Assembly: GCA_964540575.1 (NCBI GenBank)
Contig: CAZINI010000075.1
Coordinates: 1 to 10,928 of the forward strand
Source: UMGS1889 sp964540575
Lineage (GTDB): Bacteria > Bacillota > Clostridia > Oscillospirales > Ruminococcaceae
Direction: 5' to 3'
DNA: 10,928 bases
Under the pieces are notes generated by a model. The model was not told the DNA's origin, did no database searches, and saw only the letters and a list, made by a program, of their open reading frames with translations. Both the position numbers and the translations under genes were made by a program. Positions 1 to 6,924 of the stretch are shown piece by piece (positions within the stretch are counted from its first letter, which is position 1; each line of letters opens with the position of its first letter).

Positions 1-82
1 TAAGCTGCGTTCATTGTGCGGATTGAAGTAGAATTATTTTTGTCGTTTGCTATAACTACATTCAACAATCAAGCATACAGAA

Positions 83-112
83 TCACCGCTGCCCCAACCG
101 GAACAGCGGTGA
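83..112 (-). terminator. Hairpin after the first DUF4143 ATPase, possible terminator
   Basis: A 9-bp perfect stem (83-91 with 104-112, TCACCGCTG/CAGCGGTGA) encloses a 12-nt loop, 24 bp past the stop of the minus-strand ATPase. The T-run on the minus side is poor (TTCTG), so termination may be weak. A related hairpin lies at 3267-3300 beside the decayed copy of this gene, so it appears to be part of the duplicated gene end. Nothing else could be supported in 1-82. Confidence 0.5.
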
Positions 113-135
113 ACTGTTTTCTGTGTAATAATGTA

Positions 136-1335
136 TCAATTCCATTCTCCCATAGCAAGAAACTTCCGTATATTACAGTGCTTAATCCCGTTTCTGCTCA
201 TATCCAGCTCATCCATTGATACAACATACTTCGGGAAATTATCGGGGATTTGCTCCAGAACGCCGAATTCACGTTCGATGATTTCTGGGGAGGCGAGAAT
301 GTATGTTACCTGGACATACAGCTTATTATCCTGCTTGCGGCAAACAAAGTCGATCTCTTTGTCACCAATCCTGCCGACTGTGACCTTGTACCCACGGCGG
401 AGGAGCTCCATATAAACGATATTTTCAAGGATAAGGTTTATATCACGGGTATTGCCGCCGAAAACAGCTTCTCTCACGCCGTGATCGGACATATAGTATT
501 TTTCGTTTACCGAAAGTATCTGCTTGCCGGCTAAATCTTCACGCTTTACCTGATAGAACAGGTATGCGTCCAGGCAATATTTTATATAGTTAAGAATGGT
601 TTCCGTGGCAACAGTGCGGTTCTGACTTTTGAAAAACTTTGAAATTGACGTTGCCGAGAAAGTTGTGCCGATGTTTGCCGTCACATATGAAATAATCTTT
701 TCAAGCAGATTAACATCTCTTACGGTATTCCGCTTAACAATATCTTTCAGCACAGCGGAATTGTAGAGATCTTCCAGATAAAGACAGCTTGGTTCATTTT
801 CGTAATTCAGATTGCTGAGGTAGGGCATACCGCCTGCGACAAGATATTTATTGAAGCACTCTGCATCGGAAGTCTGAGGATATATAGACAGATAAAGCTC
901 CTTGAATTCTGCAAATGAGAACGGATAGATCACAAATTCAACGTACCGTCCGCCCAGATATGTGGCAAGCTCGCCCGAAAGCAGCTTTGCATTTGAGCCA
1001 GTGACGTAGATGTCACAGTCAAGATCGACACGGAGAGAATTTATGCACTTTTCCCACGACGTTACTTCCTGTATCTCGTCAAAGAATAGATAAACCTTAC
1101 CGTCAATTTTTTCAGCCAGCCGAATTACTTCATCGTGAAGAGCCTTTGCATTGCAAACATGCTCAAAGCCCATTTTTTCAAAATTGAATGAAATAAACTG
1201 CTGCTTCTGAACGCCCTGTGAAATAAGCTCCTCTTGAATAAGCTGCAGCATTACAGATTTTCCACTTCTGCGAAAGCCTGTTATTACCTTTATAAGCTCC
1301 TTACCGATAAAGGGACGGATACGGCTCATATACAT
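136..1335 (-). CDS. ATP-binding protein, AAA_14 plus DUF4143 domains
   Basis: A 399-aa cytoplasmic P-loop ATPase of the AAA_14/DUF4143 type, whose role is unknown. Seen: Walker A GFRRSGKS at residues 20-27, Walker B VYLFFDE at about 81-87, a sensor-like DIYVTGSN at 107-114, and a C-terminal nuclease-like segment with EIDF (327-330) and YVQVTY. In classical PD-(D/E)XK enzymes the last motif is ExK; here it is Q342-x-T344, so nuclease activity is unlikely (inference). Start: the ATG at 1335 is 22 nt from the only good ribosome site (GGAGG, 1362-1358). The frame is open to 1365, and an ATT at 1350 sits 7 nt from that site. Starting there would add I-I-K-R-E, like the usual family N-terminus, so the true start may be non-ATG or mutated. 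It has its own promoter (1387-1415). The C-terminal end is duplicated at 3330-3497. Confidence 0.9.
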   Translation of the reverse strand: MYMSRIRPFIGKELIKVITGFRRSGKSVMLQLIQEELISQGVQKQQFISFNFEKMGFEHVCNAKALHDEVIRLAEKIDGKVYLFFDEIQEVTSWEKCINSLRVDLDCDIYVTGSNAKLLSGELATYLGGRYVEFVIYPFSFAEFKELYLSIYPQTSDAECFNKYLVAGGMPYLSNLNYENEPSCLYLEDLYNSAVLKDIVKRNTVRDVNLLEKIISYVTANIGTTFSATSISKFFKSQNRTVATETILNYIKYCLDAYLFYQVKREDLAGKQILSVNEKYYMSDHGVREAVFGGNTRDINLILENIVYMELLRRGYKVTVGRIGDKEIDFVCRKQDNKLYVQVTYILASPEIIEREFGVLEQIPDNFPKYVVSMDELDMSRNGIKHCNIRKFLAMGEWN

Positions 1336-1386
1336 TTCACGTTTTATAATAGCTCTGCCTCCGGATCATTTTTATGTGTTATTAGT

Positions 1387-1415
1387 ATTATACCACAGTT
1401 ATAACTTATAATCAA
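1387..1415 (-). promoter_or_regulatory. Promoter of the first DUF4143 ATPase
   Basis: On the minus strand TTGATT (1415-1410), a 17-bp spacer and TATAAT (1392-1387), with TGG before the -10 (extended -10). The predicted RNA start near 1380 leaves a short leader holding the GGAGG at 1362-1358. This bears on the start-codon question for the gene. Confidence 0.75.
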
Positions 1416-1511
1416 GAGAAATAATATATTTTTATCAGTTACAGTTTACAAAAAATATTGATTACCGAATTTGTTGGTTATAATTGATACATATAAAACC
1501 ATTTAAACCAC

Positions 1512-1540
1512 TTGAATTCTTTCGGTTGATATGGTACAAT
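1512..1540 (+). promoter_or_regulatory. Promoter of the AAA-ATPase-like/PD-(D/E)XK gene
   Basis: TTGAAT (1512-1517), a 17-bp spacer and TACAAT (1535-1540), with TGG just before the -10. The spacer contains TTGATATG, also found at the same place in the promoter at 3571-3599. It diverges from the promoter at 1387-1415; the 96 bp between the two -35 boxes are A+T-rich and hold no gene. Confidence 0.7.
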
Positions 1541-1577
1541 ATAAACATAGATAATTCAAACTAGGGAGGTGTCAGCA

Positions 1578-3146
1578 ATGGGAATATATCTGAATCCGGG
1601 TAATGATCTGTTCGCCCAAGCACTTAATTCGGAAATTTATATTGATAAGTCTATGCTGATAAAGCATACAAATGAACGCTTAAACAGCAATGACAGGCAT
1701 CTTTGCATCAGCCGTCCCAGGCGCTTCGGAAAATCAATGGCTGCCAATATGCTTGTTGCCTATTACAGCAGGAACTGCGATTCAAAAGAACTGTTCAGCT
1801 CACTTGCAATAGCTGATACACCTGATTTTGAAAGGCATCTGAACAAATATAATGTCATTCATCTTGATATGACACGTTTTGCATCAAAAGCTCCCGATAT
1901 AAAAGGAATGATCGACCGTCTGGAGATCACGTTGAAGCAGGAACTGAGCGAGCTGTGTTCCGATATAAGCTATCCCGATTTTTATTCTTCCGATGAAATA
2001 CTCACGCTTATTTATAATAAGTATAGAATACCGTTTGTTTTCATTATTGATGAGTGGGACTGCGTGTTCCGTATTCACAAAAATGATACGGAAGGTCAGA
2101 TAGCTTACCTTGATTATCTGAAGATCCTGCTTAAAGACCGTCCATATGTTGCTTTGGATTATGCTACGGGAATACTTCCTGTGAAGAAATACGGTCAGCA
2201 TTCTGCGCTGAATATGTATGCCGAATATTCAATGGCAAATCAGGCAATGTTAGCGGAATTTACGGGCTTTACTTCCAATGATGTGGCTGAGCTGTGCAGT
2301 AAATTTGATATGTCTGCCGATAAAATGGCTGAGTGGTATGACGGTTACAGAGTCGGCGAATATGATATTTATAATCCCCAATCTGTTGTAAGAGCTGTTA
2401 CCACTCGGATATTTGACAGCTACTGGACCAAAACAGAAGCTTTTGAGGCATTGCAGATGTATATCAAAATTGATATGGATGGACTGCGGCAGTCGGTTAT
2501 ACGAATGATTGCAGGAGAGCATATCTCTGTGAATACGGCTAAATTTCAGAATGATATGGTTTCTCTCAATTCTGCCGATGATGTGCTGACTTTGCTTATT
2601 CATCTCGGATATCTTACCTATGATTTTGATACAAAAACAGCGTGGATCCCCAATAAAGAAGTACAGCAGGAGTTCATCAACTGCATCGAGGACGGCGGTT
2701 GGGAAGAAGTAATGAATTCCCTCAGACGTTCCGATGAGCTTCTGAAAGCTACGCTGTCGGGTGACAGTGATACCGTTGCCGGAATACTTGAAGAAGTGCA
2801 TCAGCAGAACACCTCTATCATCACATATAATAATGAGCTGTCGCTTTCGGTAACACTTTCCTTGGCATACTATTCTGCTAAAAACAGCTATGAGATTTTC
2901 AGAGAGCTTCCGAGCGGAAAGGACTTTGCGGATTTAACGTTTATCCCCAAAAAGGGAATTGATACTCCCGCAATGGTGATAGAACTGAAATATAACAACT
3001 CTGCCGATAACGCTATTGAGCAGATCAAAGCAAAGAACTATACGGAAAAGCTGTCGGCATTCAGCGGAGAAATTTTGCTTGTCGGCATCAGCTACGATGA
3101 CAGCAAAGGTCATTCCTGCATTATTGAAAAAATAGTAAAACAGTGA
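1578..3146 (+). CDS. AAA-ATPase-like protein with C-terminal PD-(D/E)XK nuclease domain
   Basis: 522 aa. N-terminal AAA-ATPase-like domain (PF09820 type) with the family opening MGIYLNPGND, P-loop RPRRFGKS at 46-53 and Walker B FVFIIDEWD at 153-161. The C-terminus is of the PDDEXK_9 type: D452, then VIELK with E469 and K471, so the nuclease motif looks intact, unlike in the two DUF4143 ATPases here. Start: GGGAGG at 1563-1568 is 9 nt before ATG 1578. A GTG at 1569 abuts the ribosome site and is too close. The family is abundant in gut Firmicutes and Bacteroidetes and has no settled role; a defence or mobile-element role is a guess. It is a single-gene unit with its own promoter, and the hairpin at 3267-3300 probably ends it. 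Confidence 0.9.
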   Translation: MGIYLNPGNDLFAQALNSEIYIDKSMLIKHTNERLNSNDRHLCISRPRRFGKSMAANMLVAYYSRNCDSKELFSSLAIADTPDFERHLNKYNVIHLDMTRFASKAPDIKGMIDRLEITLKQELSELCSDISYPDFYSSDEILTLIYNKYRIPFVFIIDEWDCVFRIHKNDTEGQIAYLDYLKILLKDRPYVALDYATGILPVKKYGQHSALNMYAEYSMANQAMLAEFTGFTSNDVAELCSKFDMSADKMAEWYDGYRVGEYDIYNPQSVVRAVTTRIFDSYWTKTEAFEALQMYIKIDMDGLRQSVIRMIAGEHISVNTAKFQNDMVSLNSADDVLTLLIHLGYLTYDFDTKTAWIPNKEVQQEFINCIEDGGWEEVMNSLRRSDELLKATLSGDSDTVAGILEEVHQQNTSIITYNNELSLSVTLSLAYYSAKNSYEIFRELPSGKDFADLTFIPKKGIDTPAMVIELKYNNSADNAIEQIKAKNYTEKLSAFSGEILLVGISYDDSKGHSCIIEKIVKQ

Positions 3147-3198
3147 TTTGCAGATATGATGATCGATATCTTTATAGCAGTTTCCGTTTCAAAATAAT

Positions 3199-3227
3199 TT
3201 CCAATTTGGAATATTGTTCCATCGGAA
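3199..3227. repeat. Two adjacent small dyads of TTCC/GGAA half-sites
   Basis: TTCCAA-T-TTGGAA (3199-3211) is followed by GTTCC-ATC-GGAA (3216-3227). They lie in the 3' spacer between the nuclease gene and its terminator. They may be a protein-binding site or chance symmetry in A+T-rich DNA. Confidence 0.3.
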
Positions 3228-3266
3228 TATCAAGAACGGATTTATCATATCAACAGTCAAAAATAC

Positions 3267-3300
3267 AAACACCGCTGTCCCAATCAAAACAGCGGTGTTT
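3267..3300. terminator. Bidirectional intrinsic terminator
   Basis: A perfect 12-bp stem (AAACACCGCTGT 3267-3278 with ACAGCGGTGTTT 3289-3300) and a 10-nt loop. The minus-strand reading is followed by TTTGTATTTTTG, a fair T-tract, and the plus reading ends in TTT. It can serve the nuclease gene ending at 3146 and is homologous to the hairpin at 83-112. Confidence 0.7.
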
Positions 3301-3329
3301 CTGTATATTGTGCGATAAAGCCAGCCATA

Positions 3330-3497
3330 ATCTTCCATAGTAAGAAATCTCCGAATATTACAATGCTTAATCCCTTTCCTGCTTATCCATTGATACAACA
3401 TACTTCGGGAAGTTATCGGAAATCTGCTCCGGACTGCCGAATTCACGTTCAATGGTTTCATGGGAGGCGAGAAGGTATGTTACCTGAACATACAATA
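3330..3497 (-). pseudogene. Remnant of a DUF4143 ATPase (C-terminal end only)
   Basis: Read on the minus strand, 3497 downward gives LYVQVTYLLASHETIEREFG and then a segment matching EQIPDNFPKYVVSMD of the first ATPase (gene 136-1335). The frame then breaks: relative to 181-214 there is a net 11-bp deletion at 3366-3388, producing a premature TAA. The rest (GIKHCNIRRFLTME) continues in another frame. Matching stops abruptly at about 3497, so some four fifths of the gene is missing. The copied block includes the downstream hairpin, so the duplication spans about 3251-3497 against 64-330. A 90-codon open frame across this block joins both frames' debris and is not a gene. Confidence 0.8.
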
Positions 3498-3570
3498 TAG
3501 GATCAGTTATAATAAAGCTATGCTTTGTGACCTTTGAATTGTAATCTCAATAAATGAGTACGATTTTCGC

Positions 3571-3599
3571 TTGATATTTTTCTATTGATATGATAGAAT
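3571..3599 (+). promoter_or_regulatory. Promoter of the unrecognised 236-aa gene
   Basis: TTGATA (3571-3576), a 17-bp spacer and TAGAAT (3594-3599), with TGA before the -10. The RNA start is predicted near 3606, so the ATG at 3606 cannot be the start. The box resembles the promoter at 1512-1540 over about 32 bp, including TTGATATG inside the spacer. Confidence 0.7.
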
Positions 3600-3620
3600 A
3601 ATATCATGGAGGGGATAAGT

Positions 3621-4331
3621 ATGACAATGCAAATCCGTGATTCAATATCCTATCTTGGGACTGATTATGTTTTCGGCGATGTAGAGAATGATGATCAGAT
3701 GCCCCAAATCACCGATTACGGGGTAATTCCCGTGAAGTTTTCATCAGCTTGTTGGCGTGGATATTTCTTGAAATACGAAATATCTGACCATATTGTCATA
3801 TCGGATATTATGCTTAAGACTAAGGGCAATAATTATCCTGTAATAAACAATGTTTCCGCAGTTCCGTATAACGAGCATCCTTATGAAGGATTCATATATA
3901 CATATCAAAATGTTGATCTTACTTTCCCGTATACGGGTAAAATGCTTATTTGCAGAAAAGATAGGGAAGATTTTGGTATTGCACAGATCGTCGATCGCCT
4001 TTTTGAAGAAACAGAAAACCCGATAAAAGATTTCAGTATGTTTTTTCGACGTAACCGTAATGTGTATATTCAGTTCTATTCGGAAGTGCTTGAACTTACA
4101 TTTTTTGAGGGCAAACTGATTAATGTCAGGGATATGTCGGAACAGTGTGAACTGCTCCGACAGCTAATTCTAAAAAATCCTATAACAGAATCCCTAAAAC
4201 CGTCACAGAAGGAAAGATTATCCGATGATATACTGCTGACGGTTTTCGGGGATTATGAATGGTGGATGCATCGAGAGATAACTGCCGATATGAAGCAGGC
4301 TGAGTCTGATCTCAGCAGAATTGTAAAATAG
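3621..4331 (+). CDS. Hypothetical protein, 236 aa
   Basis: I do not recognise this protein. It is soluble-looking, with no signal peptide or membrane segment. It is rich in aromatic residues and beta-prone stretches in its first two thirds (YFLKYEISDHIVISDIML, NVYIQFYSEVLELTFF) and has a helical, charged C-terminus ending in DMKQAESDLSRIVK. Start: GGAGGGG at 3608-3614 stands 6 nt before ATG 3621; a second in-frame ATG follows at 3627. The ATG at 3606 overlaps the ribosome site and the predicted transcription start. It is a single-gene unit with its own promoter, just after the decayed ATPase copy. A small dyad CATGCAG/CTGCATG (4337-4343/4360-4366) follows the stop. Confidence 0.75.
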   Translation: MTMQIRDSISYLGTDYVFGDVENDDQMPQITDYGVIPVKFSSACWRGYFLKYEISDHIVISDIMLKTKGNNYPVINNVSAVPYNEHPYEGFIYTYQNVDLTFPYTGKMLICRKDREDFGIAQIVDRLFEETENPIKDFSMFFRRNRNVYIQFYSEVLELTFFEGKLINVRDMSEQCELLRQLILKNPITESLKPSQKERLSDDILLTVFGDYEWWMHREITADMKQAESDLSRIVK

Positions 4332-4336
4332 TATTT

Positions 4337-4366
4337 CATGCAGTGATGTTTAAAGCTTGCTGCATG
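4337..4366. terminator. Weak hairpin after the 236-aa gene
   Basis: A 7-bp stem (CATGCAG/CTGCATG) with a 16-nt loop, 5 nt after the stop codon. There is no T-run on either side, so it is at best a weak terminator or an RNA-stabilising hairpin. Confidence 0.3.
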
Positions 4367-4422
4367 TAATGACATAATACTGCGGACAATCGGTAATTCT
4401 CTAAATTCAATAATGGTTTTTC

Positions 4423-4608
4423 TTAGATTAATTCATTCGTATGTTCAGATTCGCTTTCATCCTTGCTGTTGTTACAAGCGGGCTTTTTCGGCGCCGTTTG
4501 AATAAGCTGTTTGATTGCTTCGAAAGTTGCTTCAATGTATACTTTTTCAAAAGCATCCATGTCTGAAGGCTTGTGAACAACGATATGTATTGGCTTTGAT
4601 GTTCTCAT
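4423..4608 (-). CDS. Small hypothetical protein, 61 aa
   Basis: Not recognised. It begins MRTSKPIHIVVHKPSDMDAF, with a basic beta-prone N-terminus, then an amphipathic helix (EKVYIEATFEAIKQLIQ) and a polar acidic tail (SKDESESEHTNELI). Start: ATG 4608 shares ATGA with the stop of the upstream 44-aa gene, which implies coupled translation. A GTG nine bases upstream would add only three residues. The gene pair sits next to and divergent from the serine recombinase, which is where integrative elements often keep small accessory or directionality proteins. Such a role is inference from place only. Confidence 0.6.
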   Translation of the reverse strand: MRTSKPIHIVVHKPSDMDAFEKVYIEATFEAIKQLIQTAPKKPACNNSKDESESEHTNELI

Positions 4609-4739
4609 GCTGCCCACCCGCCTTTCTTAAGATATGATACAAGATTACCAGCAGCTGCGTAAAGGGACATAGTATCCGCAATTGCACACAGCGATAATCT
4701 TAAATATTTGTTATGGTTGTTCTGTAAAAGCTTTTTCAT
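4605..4739 (-). CDS. Small hypothetical protein, 44 aa
   Basis: An easily missed short gene. ATG 4739 is preceded by AAGGAG with a 7-nt gap. The product opens MKKLLQNNHNKYLRLSLCAI and closes LVSYLKKGGWAA, a basic peptide with a moderately hydrophobic middle that could lie on a membrane. It has no clear signal-cleavage site and is not an AgrD-like peptide. Its TGA overlaps the ATG of the next gene (ATGA, 4608-4605), which argues that both are real and coupled. No convincing promoter lies between it and the terminator at 4791-4839, so it may depend on read-through from the promoter at 4951-4978. Confidence 0.6.
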   Translation of the reverse strand: MKKLLQNNHNKYLRLSLCAIADTMSLYAAAGNLVSYLKKGGWAA

Positions 4740-4790
4740 GATGTTTCTCCTTGTAGTTTAAAATAATTGTCAAAATATTATGTTGATAAT

Positions 4791-4839
4791 AAAAAAGAGC
4801 ACGAAACATATACTTCTAAAAGTATATTATTTCATGCTC
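4791..4839 (-). terminator. Intrinsic terminator upstream of the small gene pair
   Basis: An imperfect 19-20-bp inverted repeat (4797-4815 with 4820-4839) and a 4-nt loop CTAA, followed on the minus strand by six T (4796-4791). The polarity fits the minus-strand RNA unit. It stands 52 bp before the 44-aa gene, hence the attenuation idea. Confidence 0.7.
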
Positions 4840-4944
4840 GTAGTCATCTTAAATTCGAGTTCTGCCTTAGCGAAGGGCATTGCTCTTATATGAATTTAAG
4901 ACATCGTCGTAAGTTATTCATAAATAGTTATAAAAAATTCCTTG
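4791..4944 (-). ncRNA. Candidate structured small RNA or attenuated leader
   Basis: About 154 nt bounded by a consensus promoter (4951-4978) and an intrinsic terminator (4791-4839). Inside, a 10-bp perfect stem (4892-4901 with 4847-4856) encloses a hairpin of 6 bp with a bulged C and a 4-nt loop (4873-4879 with 4863-4868). The terminator hairpin follows. A tiny open frame (ATG 4921 to TAA 4886, MNNLRRCLKFI) overlaps the 5' arm of the long stem, but AAGGA lies too far from it for a good ribosome site. Two readings: an independent small RNA, or a leader whose terminator gates the 44-aa and 61-aa genes. I do not recognise a known RNA family. Confidence 0.45.
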
Positions 4945-4950
4945 AATATT

Positions 4951-4978
4951 ATTATACTCGTAAATCGAGAGATGTCAA
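4951..4978 (-). promoter_or_regulatory. Consensus promoter of the minus-strand RNA unit
   Basis: On the minus strand TTGACA (4978-4973), a 16-bp spacer and TATAAT (4956-4951). Both boxes are perfect. No long gene follows directly; the transcript would start near 4944 and meet the terminator at 4839-4791. Confidence 0.75.
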
Positions 4979-5022
4979 GCGTTTTCACCAAAATTACACA
5001 TGAAAAATTTTGAAGAATACTA

Positions 5023-5052
5023 TTGCATTTCACTTGTACGTTATGTTATACT
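5023..5052 (+). promoter_or_regulatory. Promoter of the serine recombinase
   Basis: TTGCAT (5023-5028), an 18-bp spacer and TATACT (5047-5052), with TGT before the -10. Just downstream is the dyad AATAG-TGG-CTATT (5065-5077), well placed for an operator over the transcription start. That is a guess without a known regulator. Confidence 0.6.
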
Positions 5053-5124
5053 GAAAATACTGCCAATAGTGGCTATTCGACATAAATTGACGGAAAACAC
5101 ATTGCAAGGGAGGGAGCCGGTTAA

Positions 5125-6750
5125 GTGAAAAGAATAGCAATCTATTCAAGAAAATCCAAGTTTACAGGCAAAGGCGACAGCATTGAGAATCAAATCGAAA
5201 TGTGCAGGGAATACATACGAATGCACTTTCCCGATTCAGAGCAGCTTGACATCTCTGTATATGAGGACGAAGGAGTTTCGGGCAAAAGTCTTGACAGACC
5301 GCAGTTTAAAAGGTTTATGAGCGTTGAAGAAAGTGAGCCTTTTGACTGCTTTATCGTATATCGGCTTGACAGAGTAAGCAGAAATGTGGGTGACTTTTCG
5401 GGATTGATCGAAAAGCTCAATTCCTTAGGGACTGCTTTTATCAGCATTAAGGAGCAGTTTGACACATCAACACCTATGGGCAGAGCAATGATGAATATTG
5501 CCGCCGTGTTTGCTCAGCTTGAGCGTGAAACCATAGCTGAGCGTATCAAGGATAATATGTATCAGCAAGCAAAATCCGGTCGCTGGACGGGCGGAACAAC
5601 TCCGCTTGGCTACAAATCGGTCATGCATACGTCTGCCGGTGCTGACGGAAAGTCAAGAAAGTATTATACTCTTGAAATTGACGAAGATGAAATTGAGCTT
5701 GTAAAGCTGATCTTTTCAAAATACAGCGAGATCCAAAGTGTAAATGCAACAGAAAAGTGGCTTAACGAAACCAAGAATTATGCTCGTAACGGTAAGGAAT
5801 GGGGCAAGTCAAATGTCAAGCGTATACTTACAAATCCGATCTACTGTATAGCAGATAAGGACAGCTTGGAGTATTTCACGGCACTTGGCTGCAATGTTTG
5901 CTTTGATGAAGATGATTGTGATGGTGTTTCGGGTATTCTTCCGTATAACCGTCACAGCGGACAAGCGAGAGAAAAAGTTTCGTATGACAAGTGGATCATT
6001 GCTGTGTCAACTCATAAGGGTCTTTACAGCGGGAAGGAATGGGTTCGGATACAGAAGCTTCTTGAGCAAAACAGCAAAAATTGCTTTGGAGGTGTTCCTG
6101 CCACAAAAAGATGCCTTAATCAGAGGTCGGTTCTGTCGGGAATATTGTTCTGCAGCTGCGGTTCATATATGCGTCCGAAAATGTACGGCTCGGGAAAGAT
6201 GTATTATATGTGCGAGAACAAGGAAAATACAAAGAAGGCAGCCTGTGATAATCCAAATGTGAACGGCGACGAGCTTGACAGACTTGTTTTGGAGGAAATA
6301 TTTGCGTTTGATGTTAAAAACAGTGTTGTAAATACGCAGCTTACTGCCTTACGCAAACAGATCAACAATGTTGACGATGATATATCGGCACAGATCAAAA
6401 AGCTCAAGGGTAAAAAGGATCGCAACGATAAGGCTGTAAGCAATCTTGTTGCCGCTTTGGGAAATGGGGCAAGTGAACTGACAATGGCTGCTATCAATCA
6501 ACAGATTGAGAAGCTGAACGATGAGAATATACTGATCGATAATCAGATCAGCGAGTTAAATGACAAGGATATTATTCAGTCCCAGCTCCACAGGAATCTT
6601 AATTCCATAGAGGATGCGATCATTTATCTAAAAGTGAATTTCGATAATCTTTCCATAGAAAACAAACGTGAGTATATAAAGAAGATTATCGAAAAGGTCG
6701 TTTGGGACGGAAACTCTGCCCATATTTTTATCAAAGGCAGCACAGTATAA
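5125..6750 (+). CDS. Large serine recombinase (site-specific integrase/resolvase family)
   Basis: 541 aa, normal for the family. The resolvase domain covers residues 3-150: YSRKS gives the nucleophile S11 with R9, followed by DRPQ (57-60), YRLDRVSRN (79-87) with R80, D82 and R83, then TPMGRAMM and the helix AAVFAQLERETIAERI. The recombinase domain follows (about 160-270, with PLGYK). A zinc ribbon has C343, C345, C363 and C374, and a coiled coil lies at about 405-485. All expected parts are present, so it should be active in strand exchange via a 5'-phosphoserine link (family knowledge). Start: GTG 5125 with AAGGGAGGGAG at 5106-5116. It is divergent from the small RNA/gene unit. No direct repeat marking element ends could be identified in this window. 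Confidence 0.95.
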   Translation: MKRIAIYSRKSKFTGKGDSIENQIEMCREYIRMHFPDSEQLDISVYEDEGVSGKSLDRPQFKRFMSVEESEPFDCFIVYRLDRVSRNVGDFSGLIEKLNSLGTAFISIKEQFDTSTPMGRAMMNIAAVFAQLERETIAERIKDNMYQQAKSGRWTGGTTPLGYKSVMHTSAGADGKSRKYYTLEIDEDEIELVKLIFSKYSEIQSVNATEKWLNETKNYARNGKEWGKSNVKRILTNPIYCIADKDSLEYFTALGCNVCFDEDDCDGVSGILPYNRHSGQAREKVSYDKWIIAVSTHKGLYSGKEWVRIQKLLEQNSKNCFGGVPATKRCLNQRSVLSGILFCSCGSYMRPKMYGSGKMYYMCENKENTKKAACDNPNVNGDELDRLVLEEIFAFDVKNSVVNTQLTALRKQINNVDDDISAQIKKLKGKKDRNDKAVSNLVAALGNGASELTMAAINQQIEKLNDENILIDNQISELNDKDIIQSQLHRNLNSIEDAIIYLKVNFDNLSIENKREYIKKIIEKVVWDGNSAHIFIKGSTV

Positions 6751-6774
6751 CGGTAAGTCCGTTGTTCTGCCTTT
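6733..6774 (+). terminator. Hairpin overlapping the recombinase stop
   Basis: An outer stem AAAGGCAG/CTGCCTTT (6733-6740/6767-6774) and an inner stem AACGG/CCGTT (6749-6753/6759-6763). It spans the stop codon and has no long T-run, so it may stabilise the 3' end or aid the main terminator downstream. Confidence 0.4.
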
Positions 6775-6874
6775 ATCGTCTATTCTTTCCTGCTTTACTA
6801 TTTCGAAGTTGCGGTTGAGGAGGCTATGAAGGCTTAATCAAACCGCGTAGATACGTCGTTTAACGGCTAAAATG

Positions 6875-6910
6875 AATCTCTCCCCGATTTCGGTCGGGGA
6901 GAGATTTTTT
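6875..6910 (+). terminator. Strong intrinsic terminator after the recombinase
   Basis: A perfect 13-bp stem (6875-6887 with 6894-6906, AATCTCTCCCCGA/TCGGGGAGAGATT), a 6-nt loop and then TTTT. Between the recombinase stop and this point lie a GAGGAGG followed by ATG and two codons to a stop (too short to be a gene) and a GCGGTTGA/TCAAACCGC dyad. Confidence 0.9.
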
Positions 6911-6924
6911 GCGTTTATAAGGGT

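Noticed and set aside
2250..2801. A 183-codon minus-strand open frame
   Set aside because: It is antisense to the well-supported nuclease-ATPase gene, with no ribosome site and no family features.
3189..3461. A 90-codon minus-strand open frame
   Set aside because: It lies in the decayed ATPase copy, in a frame that switches relative to the parent gene, and it crosses the terminator hairpin.
4797..4839. Inverted repeat considered as a serine recombinase attachment site
   Set aside because: A six-T run on the minus side and a matching upstream promoter make a terminator the better reading. Also, an integrated element would carry hybrid rather than symmetric sites.
4767..5003. A 78-codon plus-strand open frame
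   Set aside because: A TTG start with no ribosome site. It runs antisense across the minus-strand promoter, stems and terminator, and its composition looks non-coding.
6821..6843. GAGGAGG followed by ATG, a possible small gene after the recombinase
   Set aside because: The frame ends after three codons (Met-Lys-Ala), so there is no protein to support. It may be debris of a disrupted gene.
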